NCBI GenBank assembly: GCA_964016985.1
Contig: OZ024835.1
Span: forward strand, 65,370,828 to 65,434,827
DNA length: 64,000 nt
Source: Anodontia alba
Lineage: Eukaryota; Mollusca; Bivalvia; Lucinida; Lucinidae
Direction of reading: 5' to 3'
Below, in pieces: positions 51,349 through 61,777 of the stretch (positions are counted from its first letter, which is position 1; every line of letters starts with the position of its first letter). The notes under the pieces were generated by a model. That model searched no databases. It was not told the DNA's origin and saw only the letters and a list, made by a program, of their open reading frames with translations. Both the position numbers and the translations under genes were made by a program.

Positions 51349-51994
51349 CAGTATAATCTCAAACGCTCGAACACGGATGGCTCGCTTACCGTGAGTGATT
51401 CAAACTCACTTTTGAGTCCCTAAGAAACTCTTCCGATGGCTCCAGAAAACAAATATTTAGGGATAATTTATGTGTTTTTTTTTTTTTTTTTTTTTTTTTT
51501 TTATCGTGAAAACGTAGTTTGTGTGTCCTCATTAGTATCGCCTCGATGAGGCGATTCTAATGCGCACACACAATATAACATTATTTTATAGAAGATCCAA
51601 CATTACAAAAAACACGCCTATTCAAATATATTGGAAATTTTACCACTAAAAAAAAATTAAAATTTTCAGATAAAAATTCTGATATTTTTCATATTTCTGC
51701 TCAAATCATAGATTGTGGGTACTCGTTAGAACGGAGGCGGTTCTAACGAGTGTCCACAATCCATGTTTTTGAGCAGAAATAAGAAAAATAATATATACTC
51801 GTGTAAACCCTAGTTTTACTAAAAAAAGTGGGGTTTAAGGCGGTCAAAATTACATATGCATGTTTTCGTGATGAAAGGCATTCCTATATTTCCTGAACTG
51901 GCGCTATGATTTACCCTCAACGGCTCGAACTATACCCATGCCTTGAACAAATTTCCATGGTCCCACAGATGTTTGAACCACTGAAGTTTGACTG
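51349..51994 (+). mobile_element. PalB MITE, copy 5, interrupted by PalA
   Basis: CAGTATAATCTCAAACGCTC after TA, to GAACCACTGAAGTTTGACTG. A poly-T tract (51476-51503) lies just before the hairpin GTCCTCATTAGTATCGCCTC. PalA 51601-51873 interrupts. Confidence 0.78.
51601..51873 (-). mobile_element. PalA MITE, copy 23 (apex lost)
   Basis: CATTACAAAAAACACGCC to TTTTCGTGATG. The core apex is reduced to GAACGGAGGCGG, missing about ten bases of one arm. Confidence 0.88.
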
Positions 51995-52026
51995 AAGGGT
52001 AGAGATATCCAGGAAGAGCCACAATC

Positions 52027-52294
52027 CATCACGAAAACATGCCTATATAATTTTGACCCCCTTAAACCCCACTTTTGTATAGTAAAACTGGGGTTTACAG
52101 GGGTATATATTATTTTTCTTATTTCTGCTCAAAAACATAGATTGTGGGTACCCGTTAGAACCGCCTCGTCGAGGCGGTTCTAACGAGTACCCACAATCTA
52201 TGATTTGAGCAGGAATATGAAAAAATATAAAAAAAATATTCCTTTTTTGTTTAAAATTTTCAATATTCATTTGAATAGGCGTGTTTTCGTAATG
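52027..52294 (+). mobile_element. PalA MITE, copy 25
   Basis: CATCACGAAAACA to TTTTCGTAATG, full core. The right arm is shortened (TTCCTTTTTTGTTTAAAATT); this altered arm is shared with 59440-59514. Confidence 0.9.
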
Positions 52295-52306
52295 CACTGA
52301 ACATAT

Positions 52307-52420
52307 ACACTGTAAAAAACAATCCCGTAGATTTTATGGCATTTACTGGCAACTGGCTGTCACCGCATTTACACTAGGTTAATTTTACGGGCCCCTGTAT
52401 ATTATCTACAGAAACAAGAC
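52307..52420 (+). mobile_element. J-family left half
   Basis: CACTGTAAAAAACAATCCCG, GGCAACTGGCTGTCACCGCA, TTACGGGCCCCTGTA. Its partner half may be 53400-53510. Confidence 0.5.
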
Positions 52421-52592
52421 AAAATATTTAGACGTAAACGTCCAAGTACCGGCGCAAATCTTGTTCATGTTTACATAAAGATATGGGACAAGGGTATGCT
52501 AAAATTTAATAAATTTTTAATGTAACAGATAAAATCGAACAACAATGTGGTTCTTTAACTTTCACTGCCACAAGCGATAATAATAGGCTTTT

Positions 52593-52659
52593 GCAAACAG
52601 CATAGATCCAGAAGAGACGGCTCATATGAGCCGTCTCATCTGGATCTACGCTGTTTGAC
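52593..52659. mobile_element. C-type hairpin (single)
   Basis: GCAAACAGCATAGATCCAGA, GAGACGGCTCATATGAGCCG and complement to GCTGTTTGAC; a perfect apex palindrome GGCTCATATGAGCC. Confidence 0.7.
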
Positions 52660-53081
52660 ATTCCGTCTTTCAAATTTACGTATAAACTTCTTTTCAAGCG
52701 ATAGTTTGTTAAAAAAAGAAAAGCAGACAACAATGTCGTCTGAAATTTGGCACCGAAAGAGTTTATGTTTGCTTTTATTAAGCTTTATGAAATTTCTTGA
52801 TTGAAATGAAAATAAAATAGACATTAATCTGTTTATAACACAGCTTGTAATAAGATTTATTACATTTGCCGGGATTGTCACACACCGGCGATCCCGGCAA
52901 ATACAAAATGTCCTGAGTGAACTAATCGAACACGCTCCCATATGTAAAATTCCAAAGCTATATTAAGAGACCAGCGCGATTCTCGCACCGGTCAATAATC
53001 ACGCGTGGGAGGGCAGAGTAGGACAAGGCTCTGAGGGACAAGGTAGGTAATGAGGGACATATAGTACGGATCTGAACTTTT

Positions 53082-53382
53082 GTTTTGTGTGTGTGTTGAG
53101 GTTTTACGGTCCAGTCAACCCAATGGGGTCATGTCGAGCGCGGTCAGTTTACCTAACCACGCGTATACTGGGCAGGCTTAGTCCTGTAAGCGGCTAACCA
53201 GTATTGTGCACATTCTGTCGCCAGAAACTGACAACTGCCCTTCTTGAATCAGCGGAAGGGAGAGAATGACTGTAGAAAATATTTCATGATCAATCTCCAC
53301 GAAAGAATGTTGCCGACCTCGGCGGGGGTTGAACCCGCGACCTCCTGGTCTCCAGTCGGATCGGATCTGAGCTACCGCACAT
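53082..53382 (-). mobile_element. tRNA-derived SINE
   Basis: On the minus strand, the head begins near 53382: GTGCGGTAGCTCAGATCC (A box GGTAGCTCAG), then GGTCGCGGGTTCAACCCCCG (B box GGTTCAACC). The body continues TTCTTTCGTGGAGATTGATC.., GGGCAGTTGTCAGTTTCTGG, GTTAGGTAAACTGACCGCGC, GACATGACCCCATTGGGTTG, and ends CCTCAACACACACACA. Fragments of the same body lie at 5458-5605 and 47715-47825. tRNA-headed SINEs with a conserved central domain are established in molluscs; the exact superfamily is not assigned. Confidence 0.75.
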
Positions 53383-53399
53383 TATATTAAGCTTACCCA

Positions 53400-53510
53400 T
53401 CCTTATTCCATCCTACGAGATGATTCCTGCAGAAGTTCTACAGGCGCCCGTAAAATTGACGTTAAATGCGCTGGCTGCCAGTTGCCAGTATTGTACCGTA
53501 GAGTCTACTT
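53400..53510 (+). mobile_element. J-family right half
   Basis: CTACGAGATGATTCCTGCAG, TCTACAGGCGCCCGTAAAAT and GGCTGCCAGTTGCCAG match the right half of J copy 1 (about 8210-8300). Confidence 0.5.
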
Positions 53511-53523
53511 TTTTTTTTCTTTT

Positions 53524-53555
<32 letters not shown>

Positions 53556-53620
53556 TTTTTTTGTTGTTGTTGTTGTTGTTTTTTTGTAGTTTTTTTTGTT
53601 TGTTTGTTTTTTTGTTGGTG
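53511..53620. repeat. Poly-T / (TTG)n tract
   Basis: T homopolymers with a TTG run. Confidence 0.95.
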
Positions 53621-53729
53621 TCTACAGTGTTAAAGCCTTACAGACACACTAAGCGAATGAGCAAACAAACCTAGCCACAAACCAAAGAAATGCAAAGCAA
53701 CCTGGTCAGCTTCTCTAACAAGATAATTA

Positions 53730-54064
53730 CAGTCGACCCTCGTTATCTCGAAGTCAAAGGGACTCTCTAAAATACTTCGAGATATATCCGTACTTCGACA
53801 TATCAGATTTGCAGAACTGAGGGAAACAATTAATCGAACAACCACCTTAAACAGAATGAATATGTAATTTGACTCCTTAGTTAAAGATATATTGAAAATA
53901 TTGTGGAAAAGAGGAGAAATTGCTCCTAAGGAGCAATTTCTCCTCTTTTCCACAATATTTTGTTGCCTTTTGGTAGATTTCTGTGTTAAAACAGGAACCA
54001 GATTTTTACTTCGAGATAAGCGGTTATTCGAGATAAGCGAGTTCGAGATAACGAGAGTCGACTG
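53730..54064 (+). mobile_element. Tig MITE, copy 3 (reference copy)
   Basis: TA-CAGTCGACCCTCGTTATCTC at the left, GAGATAACGAGAGTCGACTG-TA at the right. The central palindrome (53895-53962) pairs AAATATTGTGGAAAAGAGGA, GAAATTGCTCC with its complement. The sub-terminal GATAAGCGGTTATTCGAGAT shows internal TCGAGATAA repeats. Ends and TA target suggest a pogo/Tigger-type parent. Confidence 0.88.
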
Positions 54065-54294
54065 TACAATGCTATACAAGTAACACTAAACATAACAACA
54101 GAACAAAACAAGAAAAAAATCGCGCAGCGAGCGGCCACAACAATCAACACCAGAACCACCACCTTAGAAATGTCAGTGGTAAAAACTCCTGGGGTGAGGG
54201 TGGGTGTCAAATCGATTTTACTGATACCAAGTCTTCGCCCGAGGTTCAAATGTTGTATAAGATACAAACTGGGCCGTGCAATGCGAAACCATGT

Positions 54295-54345
54295 CTTTGG
54301 GCATATGCGGACAGCGAAAGCCCAGATCAGATATTTGCTGTCTTG
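54295..54345. mobile_element. F'-type half stem
   Basis: GGGCATATGCGGACAGCGAA, GCCCAGATCAGAT; only one arm is present. Confidence 0.45.
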
Positions 54346-54539
54346 TAGGAAATGCTGTGATTCGGCTAACTAATATTCTGGTGCTGCCGGCGAGATTTGG
54401 CGCGAGTAAAATTAGTTTTAAGCGCAATCTCACCCTCCAGTATTTCTGTTCACCGTTCCATGTCGGTTCTTCTGCTGCAGTCCTTTATTCGTACGTCGGT
54501 AAATGTGTCTTATTCATTTACCTTGGGAAGGCATTATGG

Positions 54540-54690
54540 TGACACGAAATGTAGAAATGTCTACATTGTGCGTTGACACTCACACGAACTGTAGAAATAT
54601 CTACTTTTTGCGTTGATGTCAACGCAAAAAGTAGATATTTCCACAGTTCGTGTGACCGTCAGTGCAAAAAGTAATATTTGCTACATTTTG
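54540..54690. repeat. Palindromic hairpin cluster
   Basis: 54578-54650 pairs TCACACGAACTGTAGAAATA, TCTACTTTTTGCGTTGA with its complement. Two flanking partial copies (GACACGAAATGTAGAAATGT and GTGCAAAAAGTAATATTTGC) suggest further related arms. Single locus in the window. Confidence 0.65.
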
Positions 54691-54974
54691 CGAAACTGAT
54701 AGGATAGTTATGTTTTAGCGGAACTATACGAAATAAATACCACTGTGTACGAGCATCAGGCATCTTTGTATCACTTATTGGGTCGATTGTTTAGAATCGA
54801 GCCAAAGTATACATACACCAAAATTTCCTTAATGTTGTTGTCCACGTGATTATCATTGACCAATGAAATCAAACCGCGCGTTTGTACGAAGTCCAGGTAA
54901 CGGCTATTTATAGCCGCGCTATTCTTGTCTCTCTGTGCCGTTAGAGGGTCATCTGTAAAACCCGGACTGGGACA

Positions 54975-55042
54975 TTGGCAAACAGTGCAGACCCAAATGA
55001 GACGCCACAGAACGCGGCATCTAACCAGGATCTGCACTGTTT
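54975..55042. mobile_element. C-type hairpin (single), diverged
   Basis: GGCAAACAGTGCAGACCCAA, GAGACGCCAC and GCGGCATCTAACCAGGATCT, GCACTGTTTGC. Confidence 0.6.
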
Positions 55043-55044
55043 GC

Positions 55045-56186
55045 TTAAATTACAAGAAGTAAGGGTTAAATGAAACAGTCTTAAGTTACCGTTCAGCACC
55101 ATTTGCCCAGCCTATACTCAGAGGCAATCGCCCCACCAGTGCTGTCAGTTCTCTGATATGATGGTGATGGTCGGCAAAGTGGGCGTAGTTAACAATAAAG
55201 TGAATTGCCTTATATGGACGAATCGAAAGACGACAGTGACAAAAAAAAATCTTTCAGATAGGGAGACAAAATACAACTTTTTTCTAACTATATTCACCAT
55301 ATCGACGCAAACGGTAGAGAATAAAGGGGTAGTTCCAGCCTTTAGAGAATTTACATAGGACCTGCCCACGCATGGAATCTCATAGTATTATGCACAATTA
55401 TCACCTAGGACAGGACTTTTGTACATAAGGTACATTACCCCATTTATCTGTTACTTTAGCTTAAGAAGACGGTTTTTATATAAACTCACATCTGAACACA
55501 TGGGTACACCTGGAAAACATACTCCCAGCTATCAGTAACTCGTAATTTGAAAGTCAGACTTGCTGATTAAAACAATAAGTCACTGCTAAAATGCTCATTG
55601 CTCGTTTGCTTATTTGTATGATATTGGATCTTTTATGTCTATGTTAGTTCTAAGCTGCCCCGATATTTCAACTGTGTAATTATTTTCTGAAAAATTTGAT
55701 CTTCAATTAAACTGAGTTCCATTTTTGTTATCCTATCATTTTAATACGAAAATAGGCCATACATATTAGGATTATTTTCACAAAATTTCTTATCTATATA
55801 TAAAAACAAAAAGAAACAAAACAAAAAAAAAACACCTTTGAAAGTGTGGGATGAAAACCAGTCTTGCAAACAAATCTAAGATAGTACAGATTACTTGAAC
55901 TTCGTTGCTTTTGTCATCGGATCCACTGTGGTCTGATGAGCCAAGTGCCCGTGATAATAAAGGGTTCTGTTTAGCTCAAAATTAGTTGTAACTAAAAATA
56001 TGGAATTCCTGTCCTTCACTACGATGTAACAATTGGTAAATAAGTAATGAAAGATTGAACTCAAATAATGAAAATCTCTGCTGTTGATACTACGTACACA
56101 AATGCAAGAAATCACGAATTTAGAAGTGAAAGGACTCTTTGTTGACGACTCACCTTGGTTATACATTTTACAGACGAAAGGCTCTT
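55045..56186. other. No recognisable gene
   Basis: More than 1.1 kb without any repeat family of this window. Frames of 60-90 codons exist but show no recognisable motif. If the locus holds host exons or regulatory DNA, this is a candidate stretch, on absence of repeats alone. Confidence 0.4.
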
Positions 56187-56771
56187 CATTACCAAAACAT
56201 GCCTATTCAAATGTATAGAAAATTTAACCTCCAAAACCTGAAAATTTTCAGATAAAAAACTCTTGATATTTTTTCATATTTCTACTCAAAAAAATAGATT
56301 GTGAGTACTCTGTGAGTACGCCAAAGTACATGTTTTTGAGCGAAAATAAGAAAAATACAATCGACTCTCGTTATCTCGAATTCCAAGGGACTCTGAAATA
56401 CTTCGAGATATCCGTACCTCGACATATCAGATTTGCAGAATGGAGGAAAAAATAATTCGAACAACCACATTTAACAAATTTATATATAATTGGACTCTTG
56501 AAGTTAGAGATATAGTGAAAATATTGTGGAAAAGAGGAGAAATTGCTCCTTAGGAGCAATTTCTCCTCTTTTCCGCAATATTTTTCTCCTGTTGTTAGAT
56601 TTTCATGTTTAGACAGGGACAAGATTTTCACTTCGAGATAAGCGGTTATTTGAGATAAGCGAGGTCGAGATAACGAGAGTCAACTGTAATGTACACCCCT
56701 GTAAACCCAGTTTTACTTTAGAAAAGTGGGGTTTAAGGTGGTCAATATTATATAGGCATGTTTTCGTGATG
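56187..56771 (-). mobile_element. PalA MITE, copy 24, interrupted by Tig
   Basis: CATTACCAAAACATGCC to TTTTCGTGATG. The core has collapsed (GTGAGTACTCTGTGAGTACG). The sequence AAGAAAAATA is followed by Tig and resumes TAATGTACACCCCTGTAAAC. Confidence 0.9.
56358..56686 (+). mobile_element. Tig MITE, copy 4 (inside PalA)
   Basis: CAATCGACTCTCGTTATCTC to GATAACGAGAGTCAACTG with TA on each side. The PalA consensus has a single TA at this point (GAAAAATAATGTA), so the empty site proves a 2-bp TA duplication. The central hairpin is intact (GAAATTGCTCCTTAGGAGCA). Confidence 0.93.
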
Positions 56772-56814
56772 AGTGTCACGCTGCCCGCTTGAAGACGCTT
56801 TGGATTCATTGCTA

Positions 56815-56899
56815 CCCAAACAGTCCTCTATAAAGACTCTGATCAGACTGCACGGATGCGCATGCGCATCATAATTATATAGGCATGTTTTTTGTGATG
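56815..56899 (+). mobile_element. F fragment joined to a PalA terminus
   Basis: AAGACTCTGATCAGACTGCA then, after CATGCGCATC, ATAATTATATAGGCATG and TTTTTTGTGATG: a lone PalA left end in reverse. Confidence 0.55.
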
Positions 56900-57079
56900 G
56901 CACTTCCTCCTATAAAAGACATCCATTTTATTATCACGGAAAGAGACGAGGACATATATAATGGGTCACCCTGTAAATGCTGATGCTGATTATTCTTGGT
57001 CGAGAAATGATAGAAAAATTATTGCATGACCCATGCATTTTAGGCGCATGTGGTCATTTTTCAATATAATCTATACATT

Positions 57080-57269
57080 TTTGTTTGGATATAACACCTC
57101 ATAGATGTGATTCTAATGAGAACACACAACATACCATGATTGTGTAGAATAACGAAACGAATTTTCTAAATTATCACCATTTGCTTCTTGACCCCAGTGG
57201 CTCGAACTACCCATGTCTCGAATAAATTTTCGTGGTCCCAAAGATATTCGAGCTACTGAAGTTTTACTG
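57080..57269 (+). mobile_element. PalB MITE, copy 6 (right part only)
   Basis: GTGATTCTAATGAGAACACA, TTTGCTTCTTGACCCCAGTG, GGCTCGAACTACCCATGTC, ending GAAGTTTTACTG-TA. Confidence 0.7.
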
Positions 57270-57980
57270 TATGTATGACATATGAGGAAATTACAGATTT
57301 ACTTCTCATGGTGGTTCGTGACAGATAATCTTCATTAAATAGATATAACTTGTATTTGAAGGAAGGTACAGGGGAATGAGAGATAGAAAGAAAAAAGAAA
57401 ATCTATAAATAAGTATCATTGAGATAACATGAAAGAGGTACAAACTGGCACTTGCATTAAGGCTAAGGGCGTACATGCGTACAGTATTGGGTAGCAGAAA
57501 CGAAGGAATGAAAATAATTATTAAGAAAAAAATGAGAGTAAGACACCGGTTGCTTTCACCCGTAACTAAAGAACTAAAACTGTTTGACAGAAAACACTAA
57601 CAAAGAAGATTTGACAACATGTTTAACACACAAGGTTTAAAATAGATAAATAAATAATAACGACTGCGGAATCAGCGGTCACCGCAGCAAGGTCCTGGCC
57701 CTCGATAACTTTTCCTTCCCTTCACCCTTTCCTTTAGATAACGAATGAGAAAGAGAGAGACAGAGAAATAAAGGAAAGGGGAGAAAACAATGAGATATAA
57801 GCAAGGGCTCGGCTGCACAGTCTATTTGAATTGGATATTAGAGTGAGTCAGTCACAACAATAATAGTATGATAGCAGATTACACACCTATAAAAAATTGA
57901 GACCGTGCTCAGACCTGCATTTTCATTATACAGCAACGGCTCAAGTGAGGATCCAGATCACTTAGCGCCTCCATCTGACC
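57270..57980. other. No recognisable feature; purine-rich
   Basis: GA-rich stretches (AGAGAGAGACAGAGAAATAAAG near 57750) and no frame of note. Confidence 0.45.
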
Positions 57981-58083
57981 CAGTAAGCATTCTATATAAT
58001 TCTATAACGGGCCGTTATCGGCCCGTCGGGGTAGCTGACGGGCCGATAACGACCCGCTTTAGATTTATAAAGAATGCTAGCTA
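57981..58083. mobile_element. H-family ~100-bp palindrome, copy 3
   Basis: CAGTAAGCATTCTATATAAT mirrored by TTTATAAAGAATGCTAGCTA. Inner stem GGCCGTTATCGGCCCGTCGG / AGCTGACGGGCCGATAACG. Confidence 0.8.
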
Positions 58084-58186
58084 GGGATGTACTAGGGGTC
58101 TTGGTAACGCTCAATAAAACTAAACAAACTAAAGGATGAAATAAGACACACACAAATAATTAATAATACTACATGTAATTAGATAA

Positions 58187-58572
58187 ATAAATAACGTCTA
58201 ACAACGAGGACCCCGATCACACTGTGCTCTCACCCCCTGTCGCACATAGTGGTGATGGACCGCGCCAAATTCCTTTAAAAGAATGCTTCCCCATGACGTG
58301 CCCCGTTCACGACAACACTAAACATATACATGTACAATTAATACTTATAATAATTAGATTAATTATACATGTACTTAAAAAATAAAACAAAACAAAAAAC
58401 AAACAAAAACCAACAAAAATAATAAAAAAATAATAAAATAAAAAATAACACACGTCTGCAATACCATGACACGGCCTGGTGAAAAAATAACGTCTAACAG
58501 CATGGACCCCGATCACACTGTGCACCACCTCCTGGCGAACCGAGTGGTTGTGGACCGCGCCAGATTTTGCTT
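58187..58572. repeat. Pair of ~90-bp direct repeats
   Basis: AATAACGTCTAACAACGAGG, ACCCCGATCACACTGTGC and GTGATGGACCGCGCCAAATT (58190-58272) recur with changes at 58486-58566. The spacer is A/T-rich. Confidence 0.7.
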
Positions 58573-58574
58573 GC

Positions 58575-58855
58575 AACCTTCCTTAACAAGAATTATTTTC
58601 CTTTTCTTGGTTTATTGTTTGGGTATTGTTTATATGGTTTGTTTACTCATACTCTTGGTGCCATTGATAGGCTATGTTCTGTGATTGTGATTATTCTTGG
58701 ACATCTTCTATCCTACTGTGTAATAGGCAAGTTGTTTATTTATTTACCCATTGCAGACTGAATAGACTCCCCACGCAATATATTGGAATAATCCAATTTC
58801 AGTTTTAGGTTTGTCAAGCTATGAGATTCAGATATTCCTAGAGAAAAATGACTAG
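58575..58855. other. No recognisable feature
   Basis: T-rich; two overlapping hydrophobic frames of about 65-72 codons have no start context or family that I recognise. Confidence 0.4.
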
Positions 58856-58859
58856 ACTA

Positions 58860-58931
58860 TTTGCAAACAGTGGAGACCCTGATCAGACGCCGCGTTCTGC
58901 GTCATCTGATCAGGGTCTGCACTGTTTGCTA
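58860..58931. mobile_element. C-type hairpin (single)
   Basis: GCAAACAGTGGAGACCCTGA, TCAGACGCCGCGTTCTGCGT, CATCTGATCAGGGTCTGCAC, TGTTTGC. Confidence 0.65.
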
Positions 58932-58934
58932 ATT

Positions 58935-59435
58935 ACCTTTTTAGGGGTCTCCAGACTAAAATAGGTTAAGGAGTTTTAGGTATGTCTGTCCTGATATAAG
59001 GGGTATATGGTACGCCATGGGAGGGGCGGTTATACCTCACTTAGAGTGTTCCGAGCTTTGAAGGATAATCCCGCTTTTCCTCGTCGGTATGAAAAGAATA
59101 GATATTGATTGGTCCGATATGGTCATGTGACTATAAAAAGGTGAGCGAGAGAGACAAGATTTGTGCAGATATACTCCTAATTAACTAATTTCGTATAGAC
59201 AACACAGGTATGCTTTAAAGTTTTATAGACATTGGAGTTTTACCCTTCTTTTTCTCTCCTACTATGTTCTTTTGGGTGTTAAATAATAATTGTAGAGCTA
59301 TATATCGGTAAATATGCAGTTAAAATAAAACTACGCAGCTATAGTGGTTTTTAACTTCCTTGTCCTGGTTTTGGCTTAACACGAAATTATCCATATGCAA
59401 ATAGAATCTGTTTTAGCCAGGGATCAGCATACACG
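58935..59435. other. No recognisable feature
   Basis: Unique sequence with no supported feature. Confidence 0.4.
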
Positions 59436-59439
59436 GAGA

Positions 59440-59514
59440 AATTTTTTATCTGAAAATTTTCCTTTTTTGTTTAAAATTTTCAATATTCATTTGAATAGGC
59501 GTGTTTTCGTAATG
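59440..59514 (+). mobile_element. PalA right end only, copy 26
   Basis: TTTTTTATCTGAAAATTTTC.., CATTTGAATAGGCGTGTTTT, CGTAATG. It carries the same altered arm as copy 25, tying it to the local duplication. Confidence 0.85.
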
Positions 59515-59949
59515 CACTGAACATACACACTGTAAAAAAAAAATCCCGTAGATTTTATGGCATTTACTGGCAACTGGCTGTCACCGCATTTACACTAGGT
59601 TAATTTTACGGGCCCCTGTATATTATCTACAGAAACAAGACAAAATATTTAGACGTAAACGTCCAAGTACCGGCGCAAATCTTGTTCATGTTTACATAAA
59701 GATACGGGACAAGGGTATGCTAAAATTTAATAAATTTTTAATGTAACAGATAAAATCGAACAACAATGTGGTTCTTTAACTTTCACTGCCACAAGCGATA
59801 ATAATAGGCTTTTGCAAACAGCATAGATCCAGAAGAGACGGCTCATATGAGCCGTCTCATCTGGATCTACGCTGTTTGACATTCCGTCTTTCAACTTTAC
59901 ATATAAACTTCTTTTCAAGCGATAGTTTGTTAAAAAAAGAAAAGCAGAC
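59457..59949. repeat. Local duplication, copy B
   Basis: Near-identical to 52237-52729, same orientation, including the J left half and the C-type stem (59813-59879). Confidence 0.92.
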
Positions 59950-60056
59950 ATAGATCTGTGTGCGAATAAGCGAAAACCCTGACTAGTCAGCAAAACCGGA
60001 ACCATTATGGACAGATGGCGGCCATAAATTCTAGCTTTTTAAACCGCCAAGGTCGT

Positions 60057-60246
60057 TTAACGCCCTAGCATGCTTGGTAAAAATTATCAGCCGTCACTTT
60101 GAAGCATTATTACTTATTTTATCACAGAGAGTAATTTGGACATTTTATGGAAACTATCCCCTAAAGCGACAATTTGAATGAACTGTCAAAGCCTTAGTTT
60201 GGAAAAAAAATAAATATTGAATTACCCAGAGAATGCTGAAGGTCAA
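60057..60246 (+). mobile_element. E-family MITE, diverged copy
   Basis: TTAACGCCCTAGCATGCTTGG, CAGCCGTCAC, core CCTAAAGCGACAATTTG remnants and right end TTACCCAGAGAATGCTGAAG. Confidence 0.55.
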
Positions 60247-60441
60247 TATATTACACCCATGTCAGTAGTATCTATGGAGGTAACCACAACAAACATTACC
60301 TTATATAAAATAGAAACAAAGAATTGCAAAATAACAAAACTATTGTTCCATTTACAAATAGAGCCAAGACGTTACAAATTAAAACCAAAAAATAAATGCA
60401 TTGACCGTTTAAGCGTTATAGACGGCATTCAGAATTCTTCT

Positions 60442-60447
<6 letters not shown>

Positions 60448-60478
<31 letters not shown>

Positions 60479-60487
60479 TATTACGAT
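60448..60487. repeat. (ATT)n microsatellite
   Basis: Pure TTA/ATT run. Confidence 0.9.
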
Positions 60488-60649
60488 TATTCAGAGAAAA
60501 CAAAATAAGACCTGGCATTTCTTAAGACATGCTGATGTATTTTTCCTATTCTTCCTAGCAAATGGGCTTTAACAATTTATAAAAGTTGTTTCCCCAGGCC
60601 CCTTGATAAGCGCTTGAAGGTAAAATCGCGCTATTCTAGAGGAAGATTA

Positions 60650-60722
60650 ACACTTAACATGCTGAATCTGGGTAAACCATTTTGATGTTTTGTTCTTATT
60701 TTCCCCAGAAAAAAGGCTTATC
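60650..60722 (+). mobile_element. E-family left arm, truncated
   Basis: TTAACACTTAACATGCTGAA..TCTGGGTAAACC and TTATTTTCCCCAGAAAAAAG; the right half is absent. Confidence 0.45.
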
Positions 60723-60764
60723 GGTGACTTATCTGTTGCCTGTAAGGATTCATGGACCGAATAT

Positions 60765-60940
60765 ATATATAGTCTGATCGAGGCCACCACTGTCTGCCAG
60801 CAGAATCATTGGATTTTACAGAATGTATGAATGGAGAGCAAGGGTACGGGTGATATTTTGTGTATGCGCAGGATGATGTGAATGCACATATTCTGCGCAT
60901 GCTCGGAGGCACTTTTTCGTTTGGCGCGGCCAATACGATC
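60765..60940. mobile_element. F'-type element, eroded
   Basis: AGTCTGATCGAGGCCACCAC, CAGAATCATTGGATTTTACA, GTGTATGCGCAGGATGATGT and TTTTCGTTTGGCGCGGCC parallel 35690-35870. Confidence 0.45.
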
Positions 60941-61087
60941 AAGCTAAAAATGTAATCAGATGCCTGTAGAGACTTTGACACGTCACTTTCTACCGAACTT
61001 ACGCAAGCAAGCACATTTAGTGTACACTGCTCTGTTCTATTGTAAATTTGAGAAAATATAAGCCGCAACTTAAGAAAATATACATTC

Positions 61088-61420
61088 AGTTATGTGCGCC
61101 CAGCGAAGTTCAGATCAGTCTGCGCATTCTTGCATTCTACACTTGGCACTTTTTGACTAGCCAAAGATGGCAAAGCTGTGGTTCGTGCAGCAAAGACTTA
61201 GCTAAGCCTGCTCCTTCATGAAGTCTGATCTGTGTGACTCCAGGTTGGCTTTTTTGTTCAGAGCAAGTTTTGCATCTCTGATGTAATCGTCATACAAGTA
61301 CGCAGTGCTGTGGTACACTGTGACCTCGGAGCATGTACGGACAGTGGCAGTGTCTCCATAAACCAGACTGCGCATCTGCGTAGGAGATCAGGACCTTTGC
61401 TGTCCGCTTATAGGAATATT
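61088..61420. mobile_element. F/F' element remnants
   Basis: TGTGCGCCCAGCGAAGTTCA, GATCAGTCTGCGC; later GTACGGACAGTGGCAGTG, CAGACTGCGCATCTGCGTAG, GACCTTTGCTGTCCGC forms an F' stem at about 61333-61400. Confidence 0.45.
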
Positions 61421-61570
61421 GCATACTGTATATAACATCAAGTAGATGAGACCTTTACCAGACTGGCAGATTCGCTGTCTGATCTGGAAATGTAGCGTTG
61501 GTATATTGCTTAAATAACACTTTTCTCACGGCGCAGTTCAGAGTAATGTCAGCGTTTCTGTGTCGCTCAG

Positions 61571-61732
61571 TACGTTAGTAGCCCTATAAATCTGCAGTCA
61601 GACCTGAGCACACACACTGAACGCGACGTCTGGCCAGGGTCTACACTGTTTTCCATGTATTCAGCACTTTTAGGCACATTAGTAGACAGTGAAACAGACT
61701 TACAAAATTTAGGCAATTAGTTTATGGTAATA
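61571..61732 (+). mobile_element. L-family element, degraded
   Basis: AGACCTGAGCACACACAC, GCGACGTCTGGCCAGGGTCT, ACACTGTTTTCC, then TTCAGCACTTTTAGGCACAT as in other L copies. Confidence 0.5.
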
Positions 61733-61777
61733 AGGTTAAGTTTCAAATATTGAGGATAAATTCAATACAATGTGTGA

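Larger units (their letters stand above)
52237..52729. repeat. Local duplication, copy A (pairs with 59457-59949)
   Basis: About 490 bases, from TTCCTTTTTTGTTTAAAATT through AGTTTGTTAAAAAAAGAAAA, are repeated at 59457-59949 in the same orientation with only a few substitutions and one poly-A length change. It contains part of PalA, a J left half and a C-type stem (52593-52659). Confidence 0.92.

Noticed and set aside
53316..53382. Functional tRNA gene on the minus strand
   Set aside because: The B box is good, but the acceptor stem is not closed and the sequence continues into a SINE body shared with other loci.
52506..60005. Matching minus-strand frames near 52.5 and 59.8 kb as paralogous genes
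   Set aside because: They are the two copies of the ~490-bp duplication and consist mainly of a C-type hairpin and flank; no domain is seen.
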